This document shows, in pieces, positions 38,601 to 46,323 of a stretch of DNA of 64,000 bases. The DNA comes from Bacteroidales bacterium (GTDB lineage: Bacteria; Bacteroidota; Bacteroidia; Bacteroidales; UBA932). The position numbers and the translations under genes are program-made. The first letter of the stretch is position 1. The number at the start of each line of letters is the position of its first letter. The stretch is from the NCBI GenBank assembly GCA_024402135.1, contig JAKSJN010000002.1:186001-250000 (forward strand), given 5' to 3'. The notes under the pieces were generated by a model, which did no database searches, was not told where the DNA came from, and saw nothing but the letters and a program-made list of their open reading frames with translations.

Positions 38601-38695
38601 GTGCTGACGTAAAGGCCACCGATGACAAGCAGTACGGCAGCAAGAAGCACCGCAAGCCTGTTGCGCAGCGAGAATCCGATTATACTGTCCAGCAT
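35591..38695 (-). CDS. Heavy-metal RND efflux pump (CusA/CzcA family)
   Basis: The 1034-residue pump starts MLDSIIGFSLRNRLAVLL (an upstream ATG adds 17 non-typical residues). It has twelve membrane helices and two large periplasmic loops. The proton-relay motif in helix 4 reads GSLVDDAIVDVENVY, the DDxxVxxEN form of the metal-exporting branch. PDLNAPTVVIMTEANGMAPEEVE and TGFSVVWVEFDWGTDIYRAR are typical of CusA/CzcA. Whether it exports copper or zinc/cobalt cannot be read with certainty; the histidine-rich adaptor favours Zn, Co, Ni or Cu rather than drugs. It begins 4 bases after the adaptor gene. Confidence 0.94.
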   Translation of the reverse strand: MLDSIIGFSLRNRLAVLLAAVLLVIGGLYVSTNMEVDVFPDLNAPTVVIMTEANGMAPEEVEKIVTFPIETAVNGATDVRRVRSSSTTGFSVVWVEFDWGTDIYRARQIVSEKLAAVSEQLPSNVGNPTLGPQSSILGEVLIIGLTANGETDMEQLRTLADWTIRPQLLATGGVAQVAVLGGDIKEYQILLDLEKMRRFGISVDDVLRATDDMNRNAAGGVLYEYSNEYIIRGMTSTTNIEDIERTVVSRVSKHPVTLRDIAEVKIGPKEPRMGAASVEGKPAVILTVTKQPNVSTKELTANLDSQLAGMAKTLPADIDIKTDIFRQSSFIDASIGNIKKALLEGAFFVVLVLFLFLLNIRTTVISLVTIPLAMLITIIVLRLTGMSINTMSIGGMAIAIGSLVDDAIVDVENVYKRLRENHALPVDRRRKVLDVVFDASREVRMPILNSTFIIVASFVPLFFLSGIEGRMLIPLGIAFIVSLFASTFVALTLTPVLCSFLLKNTGSTERSSREPAFTRWLKGIYGRGLNWALNHGRTVIGVSAAFLVLAVVMMAGFGRSFLPAFNEGSFTINVGTLPGVSLEESDNIGRRTEELILSVPEIQTVARKTGRAELDEHALGVNASELEAPFKLDKRSKDEVIAELREKLGSLPGVNVEIGQPISHRIDAMLSGTQSAIAIKIFGTDLNRMFTLGNEIKAAVADIPGVEDLNVEQQIERPELLITPRREMLARYGISPAELAEFVEVCLGGRAISQVYEDGKVFDLTVKASGTYRDRIETIKDMTIDTPDGKVPLSWVADIRSAAGPNTINRENAQRKIVVSANVSGGDLQGTVDAMQDRIAERVELPEGYRIEFGGQFESAQSATRTLAITTLFALIVIFLLLYGQFKSFSQSAIVLIDLPLALIGGVLTIFFSDGILSIPAIIGFISLFGIATRNGMLLIDRYNDLRAGGMSLRDAVSTGSLDRLNPIIMTALTSALALVPLVIGSDLPGNEIQSPMAKVLLGGLISSTLLNGFVIPVVYSLVSSKTEKKDETE

Positions 38696-38699
38696 GGCA

Positions 38700-40007
38700 T
38701 CAATGGCTATGGTTGTGTGCGTGAGGAACGATAGAAGCGGAGGCAAGCTTTACCTGGTATGCGCCTGCTACCACGAGATCATCTCCTTCATGAAGGCCGG
38801 AAAGGATCTCGACGTTCTCGCCGTTTCTTTCTCCGACCTTGACAGGGACCTTCTTGTAACAGTCCTCATCAAGTCTTACATAAACGAAGAATTCGCCCTG
38901 TTCCTCGGTAAGAGCAGTCTCCGGAACCGATATGACATTCTCCTTCCAGCCTGTGATGAGCCATACCTCGGCATATGCGCCAGGAACGATGTCACCACAG
39001 TTATTGAACTCGAAGGTGATATGCAGATATGGTGAATCCGATTCAAGTGCATGAGCGACTGAAATCAGCTTTCCGTCAAGCTCATCGAGAGTATGGGAAT
39101 GATCACCGTCAGCCATACGGAAATTCGCGCTGCTGATCGATGAACGGAGACCCATGTATTTCTCGGGAAGATCTGCCTGAAGACGCAGTTTGCGGTCCTG
39201 GGTAACGACTCCTACCGGTTCTCCTGCCGAAACGTACTCTCCTTCGCTCTTGAGCATCTCCTTGATGTATCCGGCTATCGGAGCAGTGACGCTTACGCCG
39301 CTGGTTCCGCTTCCGGCAGATACACCTTCATATGAATTCTTAGCCGTCAGATAAGCTGCTTCAATGGCATTGAAATCACGTTCAGATATAAGCTTCTCTT
39401 CAACAAGGTTCTTTGCACGCTCATATTCCTTGAGCGCCGCCTGGTACTCGATACGGGCACGGGTAACGAGGTCTCCCTCAGCCATGCTGCCTCCTGATAC
39501 GCGGGCAATGCTTTGGCCTTTGCTTACCTGCTGGCCAGGGGCCGGAGTCCGGCCACCAAAACTGATGATACCCGACGTACGGGCAGTAAGATACGCCTCA
39601 CTGCCGCTTGCAGGGAGAATCAGTCCGGAAGTATGTATAGTGGCATGGAACGGTCCAGGATGAACGGCCTCGACCTTCACTCCTGCAGCCTCAGCCCTTT
39701 CCGGCTCGAGAACGATCTCTCCAGCAGCGTGGCTTTCTCCTTCATGTTCGTGATCATGACCGTCATGGTCATGTCCCTCATGGCTGTGTCCGTGATGTTC
39801 GTGAGCATCATGATCGTGTCCGTCATGGTCGTGGTGATGTCCCTCATGTTCTTCGTGATCGTGATCCTCGTGGTCATGGTCGTCATGGTCATGGTGATGG
39901 ATTTCTTCACCTTCGTGGGCATGATTATGGCCGGCATGATCTCCACAGCCAGCCATAAGGAAGATTGTGCTGCCGATAAGCAGTACAGATATGATTCTTT
40001 TTCTCAT
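38700..40007 (-). CDS. Metal-efflux membrane fusion lipoprotein with a His-rich N-terminal domain
   Basis: Start 40007 gives MRKRIISVLLIGSTIFLMAGC, a lipoprotein signal with C21. Residues 24-98 are almost entirely H, D, E and G, with about thirty histidines (HHHDHDDHDHEDHDHEEHEG-like), a likely metal-binding reservoir. Next come the hairpin and barrel of CzcB/CusB-type adaptors: PASGSEAYLTARTSGII, PGQQVSKGQSIARVSGG and SVTAPIAGYIKEMLKSEGEYV. A second short His cluster, PHAHNHSH, ends the protein. It links the RND pump to the TolC-like channel. A palindrome lies on its promoter. Confidence 0.93.
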   Translation of the reverse strand: MRKRIISVLLIGSTIFLMAGCGDHAGHNHAHEGEEIHHHDHDDHDHEDHDHEEHEGHHHDHDGHDHDAHEHHGHSHEGHDHDGHDHEHEGESHAAGEIVLEPERAEAAGVKVEAVHPGPFHATIHTSGLILPASGSEAYLTARTSGIISFGGRTPAPGQQVSKGQSIARVSGGSMAEGDLVTRARIEYQAALKEYERAKNLVEEKLISERDFNAIEAAYLTAKNSYEGVSAGSGTSGVSVTAPIAGYIKEMLKSEGEYVSAGEPVGVVTQDRKLRLQADLPEKYMGLRSSISSANFRMADGDHSHTLDELDGKLISVAHALESDSPYLHITFEFNNCGDIVPGAYAEVWLITGWKENVISVPETALTEEQGEFFVYVRLDEDCYKKVPVKVGERNGENVEILSGLHEGDDLVVAGAYQVKLASASIVPHAHNHSH

Positions 40008-40026
40008 AATCAAAACCAGATTTATT

Positions 40027-40035
40027 ACAAAAGTA
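40027..40035 (-). promoter_or_regulatory. -7 promoter element of the metal-efflux operon
   Basis: On the minus strand TACTTTTGT fits TAnnTTTG and lies about 20 bases upstream of the adaptor start. The -33 region is occupied by the palindrome at 40046-40064. Confidence 0.55.
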
Positions 40036-40045
40036 CTCTCAATAG

Positions 40046-40064
40046 TTTGCAACCTGGTTGCAAA
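40046..40064. promoter_or_regulatory. 19-bp perfect palindrome, candidate metal-responsive operator
   Basis: TTTGCAACCTGGTTGCAAA is perfectly symmetric about the central T and starts 11 bases upstream of the -7 box of the efflux operon. Its size and position suit a dimeric repressor such as a Fur/Zur-family protein; that assignment is inference. Confidence 0.55.
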
Positions 40065-40075
40065 ATGCCGCCCAC

Positions 40076-40106
40076 AAAAAAGAGAGCGTCCATACAGACG
40101 CTCTCT
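40076..40106 (-). terminator. Terminator of the GH43 lipoprotein gene
   Basis: On the minus strand GAGAGCGTC and GACGCTCTC form nine pairs around a six-base loop, followed by six T. It closes the gene that stops at 40130. Confidence 0.8.
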
Positions 40107-40129
40107 CATGATATCTTGTAATTATCTGA

Positions 40130-42301
40130 TTACTTGTCGTAAACAGTTGTGATGACGATCTTGCCGGCCTTCTCACCTGGAACGACCTTAAGCTCCATGT
40201 GACCGGTAACCTTGGTGCCGACACCGAGCTCGGTACAGAATGCCTCAACGGTAGGACCACCATTGCCGATGAGTTCCTTCTCGGTAAGAGTGCCCTCCCA
40301 GAGGACAGGACCATAGGTATGGCTGAAGGTGTAGTCACCTGGCTCGATATTGTCGAATACGTACTCGTTGACGCCCTCGACAACCATCTGTCTCCAGTCA
40401 GCTGCTGAATAGCCTCCGCGGCCACGACCACGTGCGAGCTGGATTTCAGCACCACGGCCCATGGTTGCAGCATAGTTCTCCTTGTGGCTCTCGGTACCAT
40501 TGTCGATTGCCTCTACCTCGAAGTAATACTCAGGAGCGGTATTGAGGCTGTACATGGTGAAGTGGGTCTCGTAGCCGTAAACGATGTAGCTGTTGTAGAG
40601 CTTGTCCGGAGCGATACCGTAACGGATGATGTATGCATCAGCGCCCTCTACAGGCTCCCAGATGAGGGATGCGATACGACGGTCCTCCTTGTTGCGGACA
40701 GCCTTGAGATCGGTAACCTTAGTGTACTTTGCAACGTCCTGGTTACCGAAGATGCGGAGATCCTTGATAGCGAACTTGCCGTCAGGGGTGAAGCAGTTGG
40801 TAACCTTTACGTATCTAGCCTGTACACCGTCCTTGAGCTCGAAGTATCTGTGACGGAAGTCCTGGCCGTTCTTGCTGAAGTCAACGATCTTGGTCCAGGT
40901 CTTGTTGTCCTGTGAAACCTCGATGATGTATGACTGATACTGATCAGGATAGGTAGCTGGAGCCATGTTTCTCATGCCGCCCATGCCGGCAGGCATAGCA
41001 ACAGGAGTAGGGTCAACCTTGTCGATGTTTACCTGGATAGCGTTCACGGTGCAGTTCTGGCCGAGGTCAACGGTATAGAACTCACCTGGATCGCCAGTCG
41101 CTGCAGCCCAGCAGGTCATGAAGTTCTCGTCAACACCGAGAGCACCTCTGTGATTGAGGTCCTTCTGTGAAGAAACGATGACGTTCTTGCCCTTTGAGAG
41201 GAGAGCCCAGCCAGTGTAGTTGTTATAGACTGCATCCTTCTTGACGCCTGGGTAGTACTGTGGATAGTCACCAAGCTCATAGTTAGAGTGCATGATTCCG
41301 TCCTCATCAACTGCAGTTGGATAGATTGCGAGCTCGCTGCTTCCGCGACCTGGGCCGTATGAGCTAGGAATCATACAGATAGTCCAGAGCTGGCCGTTCT
41401 TGTCATGGAAGGTGCTGCCGTGACCTGCGCCGACCTGGTAACCGGTAACCTTGAAGGTGAGAGGGTTGCTCTCAGAGTAGGTGTAAGGTCCCATCGGATG
41501 GTCTGCAACATACACGCCGTGTGAGTATGAAAGGAACTCGAGACCGATGGCTGCATACTGGAGATAGTACTTGCCATTGTGCTTTACGACGTATGGACCC
41601 TCGATCCAAGGAAGCTCCTCAGGGAAGTAGTCACGATAGCCGTTGAAGATTGAGTAGATGTTGTCATGAGCCCAGCGGGTCTCGAAACCATGGTTGTTGA
41701 TATCGCTGAAGAAGAGGGTGTTAGGCTCGCCGATCTCCTTGAAGGTCTTAGGATCGAGCTCAACGACCTTGAAGCACATGAGCTGTGACCAGCCGTAGAA
41801 CATGTAGAGGTGACCGTCATCATAGAACATGTTGGCGTCACCATAACGGTTGCTGTCGAGGGTACCGCACTGATACCACACACCGCTCTTAGGATCATCG
41901 GTAGTATAGACATTGTAGTTGTTCATGGAGCAGCCATAGAGCTTGCCCTCGATCTCAACTACTGAAACGACTCCACCTGGATAGTTAGGAGCTGAAACAT
42001 ATGTCCAGTCACGGAAGTTGTCTGAATACCAGTACTCCTTGCCGTGAGATACGAACAGATAATAAGTGTCCTCAAAAGTGATCACGACTGGCTCACCACC
42101 TCTTCTTGCGGTCTGATTGTCAACTACAAGGTCAAGAGGGTTACAGAATGTAATAGGACCATCATCATTGCTGAGACGCACCTGGAACTCAGGATAACCC
42201 TCAGTTGGAGGAGTCGGGCACTGAGCCACCGGTCCGTTGCCGCATGAAACAGCAGCCATTGCGGCGAGAGAAAAAGCCGCAAGAACAAATGGTTTTCTCA
42301 T
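40130..42301 (-). CDS. GH43-like lipoprotein with F5/8-type and FN3-like domains
   Basis: MRKPFVLAAFSLAAMAAVSC is a lipoprotein signal (C20). Residues of about 45-360 form a five-bladed propeller: NPLDLVVDNQ, GEPVVITFEDTYYLFVS, YGDANMFYDDGHLYMFYG, IEGPYVVKHNGKYYLQYA and VGAGHGSTFHDKNGQLW. These cover the acidic catalytic positions of GH43 enzymes (arabinofuranosidases and xylosidases). Residues of about 395-530 look like an F5/8-type carbohydrate-binding domain, and a fibronectin-III-like domain (KVTDLKAVRNKEDRRIASLIWEP) follows. The tail carries RGRGRGG. The 723-residue protein is probably on the cell surface. Exact specificity is open. Confidence 0.85.
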   Translation of the reverse strand: MRKPFVLAAFSLAAMAAVSCGNGPVAQCPTPPTEGYPEFQVRLSNDDGPITFCNPLDLVVDNQTARRGGEPVVITFEDTYYLFVSHGKEYWYSDNFRDWTYVSAPNYPGGVVSVVEIEGKLYGCSMNNYNVYTTDDPKSGVWYQCGTLDSNRYGDANMFYDDGHLYMFYGWSQLMCFKVVELDPKTFKEIGEPNTLFFSDINNHGFETRWAHDNIYSIFNGYRDYFPEELPWIEGPYVVKHNGKYYLQYAAIGLEFLSYSHGVYVADHPMGPYTYSESNPLTFKVTGYQVGAGHGSTFHDKNGQLWTICMIPSSYGPGRGSSELAIYPTAVDEDGIMHSNYELGDYPQYYPGVKKDAVYNNYTGWALLSKGKNVIVSSQKDLNHRGALGVDENFMTCWAAATGDPGEFYTVDLGQNCTVNAIQVNIDKVDPTPVAMPAGMGGMRNMAPATYPDQYQSYIIEVSQDNKTWTKIVDFSKNGQDFRHRYFELKDGVQARYVKVTNCFTPDGKFAIKDLRIFGNQDVAKYTKVTDLKAVRNKEDRRIASLIWEPVEGADAYIIRYGIAPDKLYNSYIVYGYETHFTMYSLNTAPEYYFEVEAIDNGTESHKENYAATMGRGAEIQLARGRGRGGYSAADWRQMVVEGVNEYVFDNIEPGDYTFSHTYGPVLWEGTLTEKELIGNGGPTVEAFCTELGVGTKVTGHMELKVVPGEKAGKIVITTVYDK

Positions 42302-42348
42302 AAGTTATGATTGTTAATTGGTTATTTTGACCCGAAAGTTAGAAAAAT

Positions 42349-42963
42349 TCATTCAAGAATCCTATCGATATACAGAATTCCGTCAAGATGGTCGCATTCA
42401 TGCTGGAAAATGACAGCCGTGAAACCCTCAACAATCTCTTCCACAGGCATCAATGACACAGGATCGGTATACATCAGACGAATCTTGGAGTATCTTTCCA
42501 CATCACCTCTCATGCCGGGAACCGAAAGGCAGCCCTCCGATCCGACAGCCATCTCGTCGCCGACCGCTTCAATATGGACGTTCGGGTATACCTCGAAAGG
42601 CTCCCCTTCCTTGTCAAAACGCTGCACTGCAACGACACGGCGAAGTATTCCCACCTGCGGTCCGGCGATTCCTACGCCATCCTGGGACGGATCAGTGACA
42701 GTCGTGACCATTCGCGCCGCCAGGGTTGCATATGCCTCGCTCCTGAGGTCATCATCAACGAAATAAGTACTCTTTGAGCGGAGAAGCAGCGAATCTGCAT
42801 GGTTGTCGATAGTCGTGACTCGCATCTGACCCTCTCCGTCATTGATAAGATTCAGTTCCTCTATGCTCAAAGGCTTCGCTGCATCAGTGTCAGAGGAGCA
42901 GGACGCCAGCATAAGAGGCAGGGCCACGATGATCGAGGCCCTGCGGATAATGTCTATTATCAT
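42349..42963 (-). CDS. Lipoprotein-type peptide deformylase
   Basis: All three deformylase motifs are intact: GVGIAGPQVG (97-106), EGCLSVPG with C145, and HECDHLDG with H188, E189 and H192. This should be an active metal-dependent deformylase of 204 residues. Unusually, it begins MIIDIIRRASIIVALPLMLASC, a lipoprotein signal with C22, so the catalytic domain would sit in the periplasm or on the outer membrane and not at the ribosome. The start at 42963 lies two bases after the stop of the esterase gene, so they are co-transcribed. Formyl peptides or other N-acyl compounds outside the cytosol are possible substrates. Confidence 0.85.
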   Translation of the reverse strand: MIIDIIRRASIIVALPLMLASCSSDTDAAKPLSIEELNLINDGEGQMRVTTIDNHADSLLLRSKSTYFVDDDLRSEAYATLAARMVTTVTDPSQDGVGIAGPQVGILRRVVAVQRFDKEGEPFEVYPNVHIEAVGDEMAVGSEGCLSVPGMRGDVERYSKIRLMYTDPVSLMPVEEIVEGFTAVIFQHECDHLDGILYIDRILE

Positions 42964-42964
42964 T

Positions 42965-44086
42965 CTACTTGAAGATCTTCTGTGCGAACTCATGGAATGA
43001 CTTTCTCCATACCTGCCACTCATGGTCTCCAGGGAATGAGTTGAAGTATACGTCCACACCGGCCTGCTTCATGTTGTCGGTGTATTTCTTTGTGTGAGAG
43101 ATACGGGGATCCTGCTCACCACAAGAGATGTAGAATACGTCAAGACCCTTGTTGAACTTGTCAGTAGCGCTGAGCATTCCAGGCACTTCCTTCTCGAGGT
43201 CAAGATTTGCGCCCTGGATACCTCCGAAGATACCTGAGCTGAAGATACCGATGTTGCGGAAGAGCTCTGGATGGACAAGACCGATGTAGAAGGTCTGGCC
43301 GCCACCCATGCTGAGACCGCACATTGCACGGTTTGCAGCACCTGGCTTTACGCGGAACTGTCCCTCTACGAAAGGAATGATATTCTCGATGAGTTCCTTT
43401 GAATATGCCGACATGCCCTGCTGTGAATAGCCACCGGCACCTGGGACGTTGCTGTTCACGCTGACAACGATAGCCTCAGTAGCCTTGCCGGCAGCAATAA
43501 GGTTGTCCATGATGTTTGCAGTACGGCCCTGCTCTACCCAGCCGCGATGATCTTCACCGCCGCCGTGGTGGATGTAAACGACAGGATACTTCTTCTTGCC
43601 CTTCTCATAGCTTGCAGGAGTATATACGAAGATAGGTCTCCAGCTGTTTGTGACCTTTGAAAAATAACGGAGCTCACGGACCTGGCCATGAGGAACGTCT
43701 GCAGTCTCGAAATCGTCGCAACCCTTCTCAGGGATATCGATGGCGCTGGCCATACGGCTGGTGCCATAGTAGCTCTCACTTGCAGGGTCGGCTGTGCTTA
43801 CACCGTCAACGACGAGGCTATAATAGTGGAAACCTGGAACCTGCGGATCGGAAACACCCTTCCACATGCCGTTTTCGTCACGGGTAAGGTCATACTTCTT
43901 GCCACAGAGGTCGATCTGGACACGCTGTGCCTCAGGAGCACGGAGCTGGAACTCCACGCGGTTGTCCGGAAGGATGTGAGGATAGCCGTTCTGGTTGATG
44001 TTGGTCACCGGCACGGTGTAATTCTGGGCTGCTGAACCCAATGCGAGGCAAGCGAAGCCTACGCTGAGAATCAATTTGTTCATCAT
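42965..44086 (-). CDS. Secreted CE1-type esterase (feruloyl/acetylxylan esterase-like)
   Basis: The 373-residue enzyme has a signal peptide (MMNKLILSVGFACLALGSAAQ). An early immunoglobulin-like domain resembles the E_set of esterases (VEFQLRAPEAQRVQIDL...WKGVSDPQVPGFHYYSLVVDG). An alpha/beta hydrolase domain follows, with the oxyanion stretch YPVVYIHHGGGEDHRGW, the nucleophile GLSMGGGQ, the acid region SCGEQDPR and the histidine in PGDHEWQVW. Such enzymes remove feruloyl or acetyl groups from xylans, which suits the surrounding hydrolases. It sits between priA and the deformylase gene in one direction. Confidence 0.9.
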   Translation of the reverse strand: MMNKLILSVGFACLALGSAAQNYTVPVTNINQNGYPHILPDNRVEFQLRAPEAQRVQIDLCGKKYDLTRDENGMWKGVSDPQVPGFHYYSLVVDGVSTADPASESYYGTSRMASAIDIPEKGCDDFETADVPHGQVRELRYFSKVTNSWRPIFVYTPASYEKGKKKYPVVYIHHGGGEDHRGWVEQGRTANIMDNLIAAGKATEAIVVSVNSNVPGAGGYSQQGMSAYSKELIENIIPFVEGQFRVKPGAANRAMCGLSMGGGQTFYIGLVHPELFRNIGIFSSGIFGGIQGANLDLEKEVPGMLSATDKFNKGLDVFYISCGEQDPRISHTKKYTDNMKQAGVDVYFNSFPGDHEWQVWRKSFHEFAQKIFK

Positions 44087-44109
44087 GTTATTTATTGGTT
44101 ATCAATTAT

Positions 44110-46089
44110 CTATAGCGGATCCACGTCAAGATGGATATCACAGTTGCGTTCCTTGGCAAACTCCATTGCGAGTTTCCTCAGGTTATTCTTCCTTGACGCC
44201 AGCCCACGGTCCTTAGGCAGCACGATGCGCAGTCTGCGTACCTGGATCATGTTGGCTTTCTCATATTCAGGGGGCATGGGTCCTTCAAGATCCAGCCCAG
44301 GCAATGCCGAAGCAATACGTTCTCCCAGCTGATATCCCAGCGATTCCAACGCCTCCGCATTGCGTCCACGAAAGATTATGTCAACGAGCCTTGAATACGG
44401 AGGATAGCTGAACTCCCTGCGTTCATCCAGCAGTTTCGTACAGAAGTCTTCGCCATTGAGAAGTGCCTGGTAGACAGGATGGTCTGCCTGCACGCTCTGT
44501 ATTATGAACGCCGGAGTCCACTCTTCTGAAGTCACCAGACGCGAACGGAACAGTTCCAATGTCTGGAGTGCATATTCATCCGCCCTGAAATTCTGTCTGG
44601 CAACCATCTTGTCCGGCTGCATTATGCACAGCAGTGCGACACGGCTGAAATCAGCCAGCCTTGCGCTGCCCATGGTGCCTACCGTGATATCGGCATCGAC
44701 GCTGTCGGGGCCTCCGACCGTGTTTTCAGGAAAAACAAGTTTGACATCGTTCTCCACGAAATCCACCCTGCCCCATGCGCGGAGCAGCATCACGCGTCCG
44801 CCCATATCTATTGTACGGGACATCTCTGCAATGAGTTTCCTTGAGAGACATCCCACCATGCCATTCTTCTTCGCTTCAGCACGGGTATCGATCAGCTGGA
44901 CCTCAGGCATGCAACGGCTGTCAGCCATATCGGACTTGATTCTCACATACCGGCCTCCCATGCAGTTGAATACAGATTCCAGAGACGGAGATGAGGAAGC
45001 GAGCAGCAGACGTGAACCATGAATGGCGGCAAGCATGGATGCCATATCCCGGGCGTTATATCTCGGTGTCGAATCCTGTTTGTATGATGAATCATGTTCG
45101 TCATCGACTATGATCAGTCCAAGATTGCTGAATGGCAGGAAAATGGAGGACCTGGTCCCCAGAATGACCATGGGATCGCCCTTACGGAGTCTCTCGGACA
45201 TATCCCGACGGACTGTTTCAGATTTAGAAGAGTTGAACGCGATCATCCGGTCTCTGAACTCGGACATGAGTTCATCTTCCAGTCTCTGGGACAATGCTAT
45301 CTCGGGGACAAGGACCATCGCCTGGCGGCCTTCATCGATCTCGCGCCGGAGCAGTTCCATATAAAGCATCGGACGCATACGCTCCTGAGCTTCAAGGAGG
45401 ACAGTCTTTCCGGAGCTGAATACAGTATCAATCTTCTCGACGAGGGCACTTGTGCCATCCTCCCAGCGCAGATTCAGACGGACATCTTCAGCGCAAAGAG
45501 GGTCAGTCGTCCTCTTCAATGAATCTATCCTTGTGTTCAGGACGCGGATCTCGTCCATGGTCTTCTTCCACGCGGCATTCAGTTCGGCTGTCACCTTCTC
45601 ATTGTGACGCTTCTGCAGCTCCTTTTCTTTCTTTGCGAGCCTTTCCTGCAGTTTGTCCAAACGCTGTTGAAGACGTTCGACAGCCTTGCGTACTGCCTCC
45701 TCATGGCGCTGACGGCTTCTTACACCGGCCTCTTCCTTGTCGGTACGCCCGCCGGGATACGCCTGGTGATAGACCTCCCCGATCGAACACATATAATAGT
45801 CAGCCATGAAACGCCACAGCTTTATCTCGGAAAGGCTGACAGGAGGAAGTCCGGTATCAAGACGCGCGACAGGAAGTATCTTTGCTTCAGGGATAGCCGG
45901 GACATCACAGACATTGCTGACAACCCCGACATAAGTCCTTGGACCGAAACGGACTGAAATACGGTCTCCGACCTCTACATCGCGGCAAGGAATCATATCT
46001 GCATCATTCGAACCGACCATGGTATAATACCACGGTTCCCAGTCCAACCTGAGCGGCAGGATCACTTGCAGAAAGCGTTTCTCGGCCAT
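44110..46089 (-). CDS. priA: PriA-like primosomal protein, shortened and lacking key motifs
   Basis: The N-terminal DNA-binding domain (FLQVILPLRL), the DDEHDSSYKQDSTPRYNARDMA motif and the C-terminal ERREFSYPPYSRLVDIIFRG identify PriA, the replication-restart protein. The start at 46089 (MAEKRFLQV) is standard. Several hallmarks are missing. The eight-cysteine zinc cluster between the helicase lobes is gone, the QVAGRAGR motif VI is absent after FRADEYALQTL, and the Walker A reads TVFSSGKT without its first glycine. At 659 residues it is well below the roughly 800 usual in the phylum. It may load the primosome without helicase activity. Confidence 0.85.
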   Translation of the reverse strand: MAEKRFLQVILPLRLDWEPWYYTMVGSNDADMIPCRDVEVGDRISVRFGPRTYVGVVSNVCDVPAIPEAKILPVARLDTGLPPVSLSEIKLWRFMADYYMCSIGEVYHQAYPGGRTDKEEAGVRSRQRHEEAVRKAVERLQQRLDKLQERLAKKEKELQKRHNEKVTAELNAAWKKTMDEIRVLNTRIDSLKRTTDPLCAEDVRLNLRWEDGTSALVEKIDTVFSSGKTVLLEAQERMRPMLYMELLRREIDEGRQAMVLVPEIALSQRLEDELMSEFRDRMIAFNSSKSETVRRDMSERLRKGDPMVILGTRSSIFLPFSNLGLIIVDDEHDSSYKQDSTPRYNARDMASMLAAIHGSRLLLASSSPSLESVFNCMGGRYVRIKSDMADSRCMPEVQLIDTRAEAKKNGMVGCLSRKLIAEMSRTIDMGGRVMLLRAWGRVDFVENDVKLVFPENTVGGPDSVDADITVGTMGSARLADFSRVALLCIMQPDKMVARQNFRADEYALQTLELFRSRLVTSEEWTPAFIIQSVQADHPVYQALLNGEDFCTKLLDERREFSYPPYSRLVDIIFRGRNAEALESLGYQLGERIASALPGLDLEGPMPPEYEKANMIQVRRLRIVLPKDRGLASRKNNLRKLAMEFAKERNCDIHLDVDPL

Positions 46090-46125
46090 TATTTCAGCGT
46101 TTTTTACAAAAATAAACAAAATAAA

Positions 46126-46157
46126 TTTGGAAGAAATAAAATAATACCTATCTTTGC
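46126..46157 (+). promoter_or_regulatory. Promoter of tRNA-Phe
   Basis: TTTG (46126-46129) and TATCTTTGC (46149-46157) are separated by 19 bases, a perfect Bacteroidota promoter, 16 bases before the tRNA. Confidence 0.8.
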
Positions 46158-46173
46158 AATCCCGAACAACAAC

Positions 46174-46246
46174 GGTGCTGTAGCTCAGATGGTAGAGCAA
46201 TGGACTGAAAATCCATGTGTCGGCAGTTCGATTCTTCCCAGCACCA
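46174..46246 (+). tRNA. tRNA-Phe (GAA)
   Basis: The cloverleaf is complete: acceptor GGTGCTG/CAGCACC, D-arm GCTC-AGATGGTA-GAGC, anticodon arm ATGGA-CTGAAAA-TCCAT with anticodon GAA, and T-arm GGCAG-TTCGATT-CTTCC with one C-T mismatch. The discriminator is A. CCA is not encoded beyond it (CTT follows). Confidence 0.95.
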
Positions 46247-46250
46247 CTTC

Positions 46251-46278
46251 AACCTCCGCAAAATGCGGAGGTTTTTTC
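46251..46278 (+). terminator. Terminator of tRNA-Phe
   Basis: AACCTCCGCA and TGCGGAGGTT pair perfectly across AAA and are followed by a run of T. Confidence 0.85.
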
Positions 46279-46311
46279 GTTTATGACCAATTCAAAAATC
46301 ACTTTTAAGAG

Positions 46312-46320
46312 TATCTTTGC
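46312..46320 (+). promoter_or_regulatory. -7 promoter element of the GH97 gene
   Basis: TATCTTTGC is a perfect -7 box that ends only three bases before the ATG at 46324, so the message probably starts at or next to the start codon. Confidence 0.6.
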
Positions 46321-46323
46321 ATC

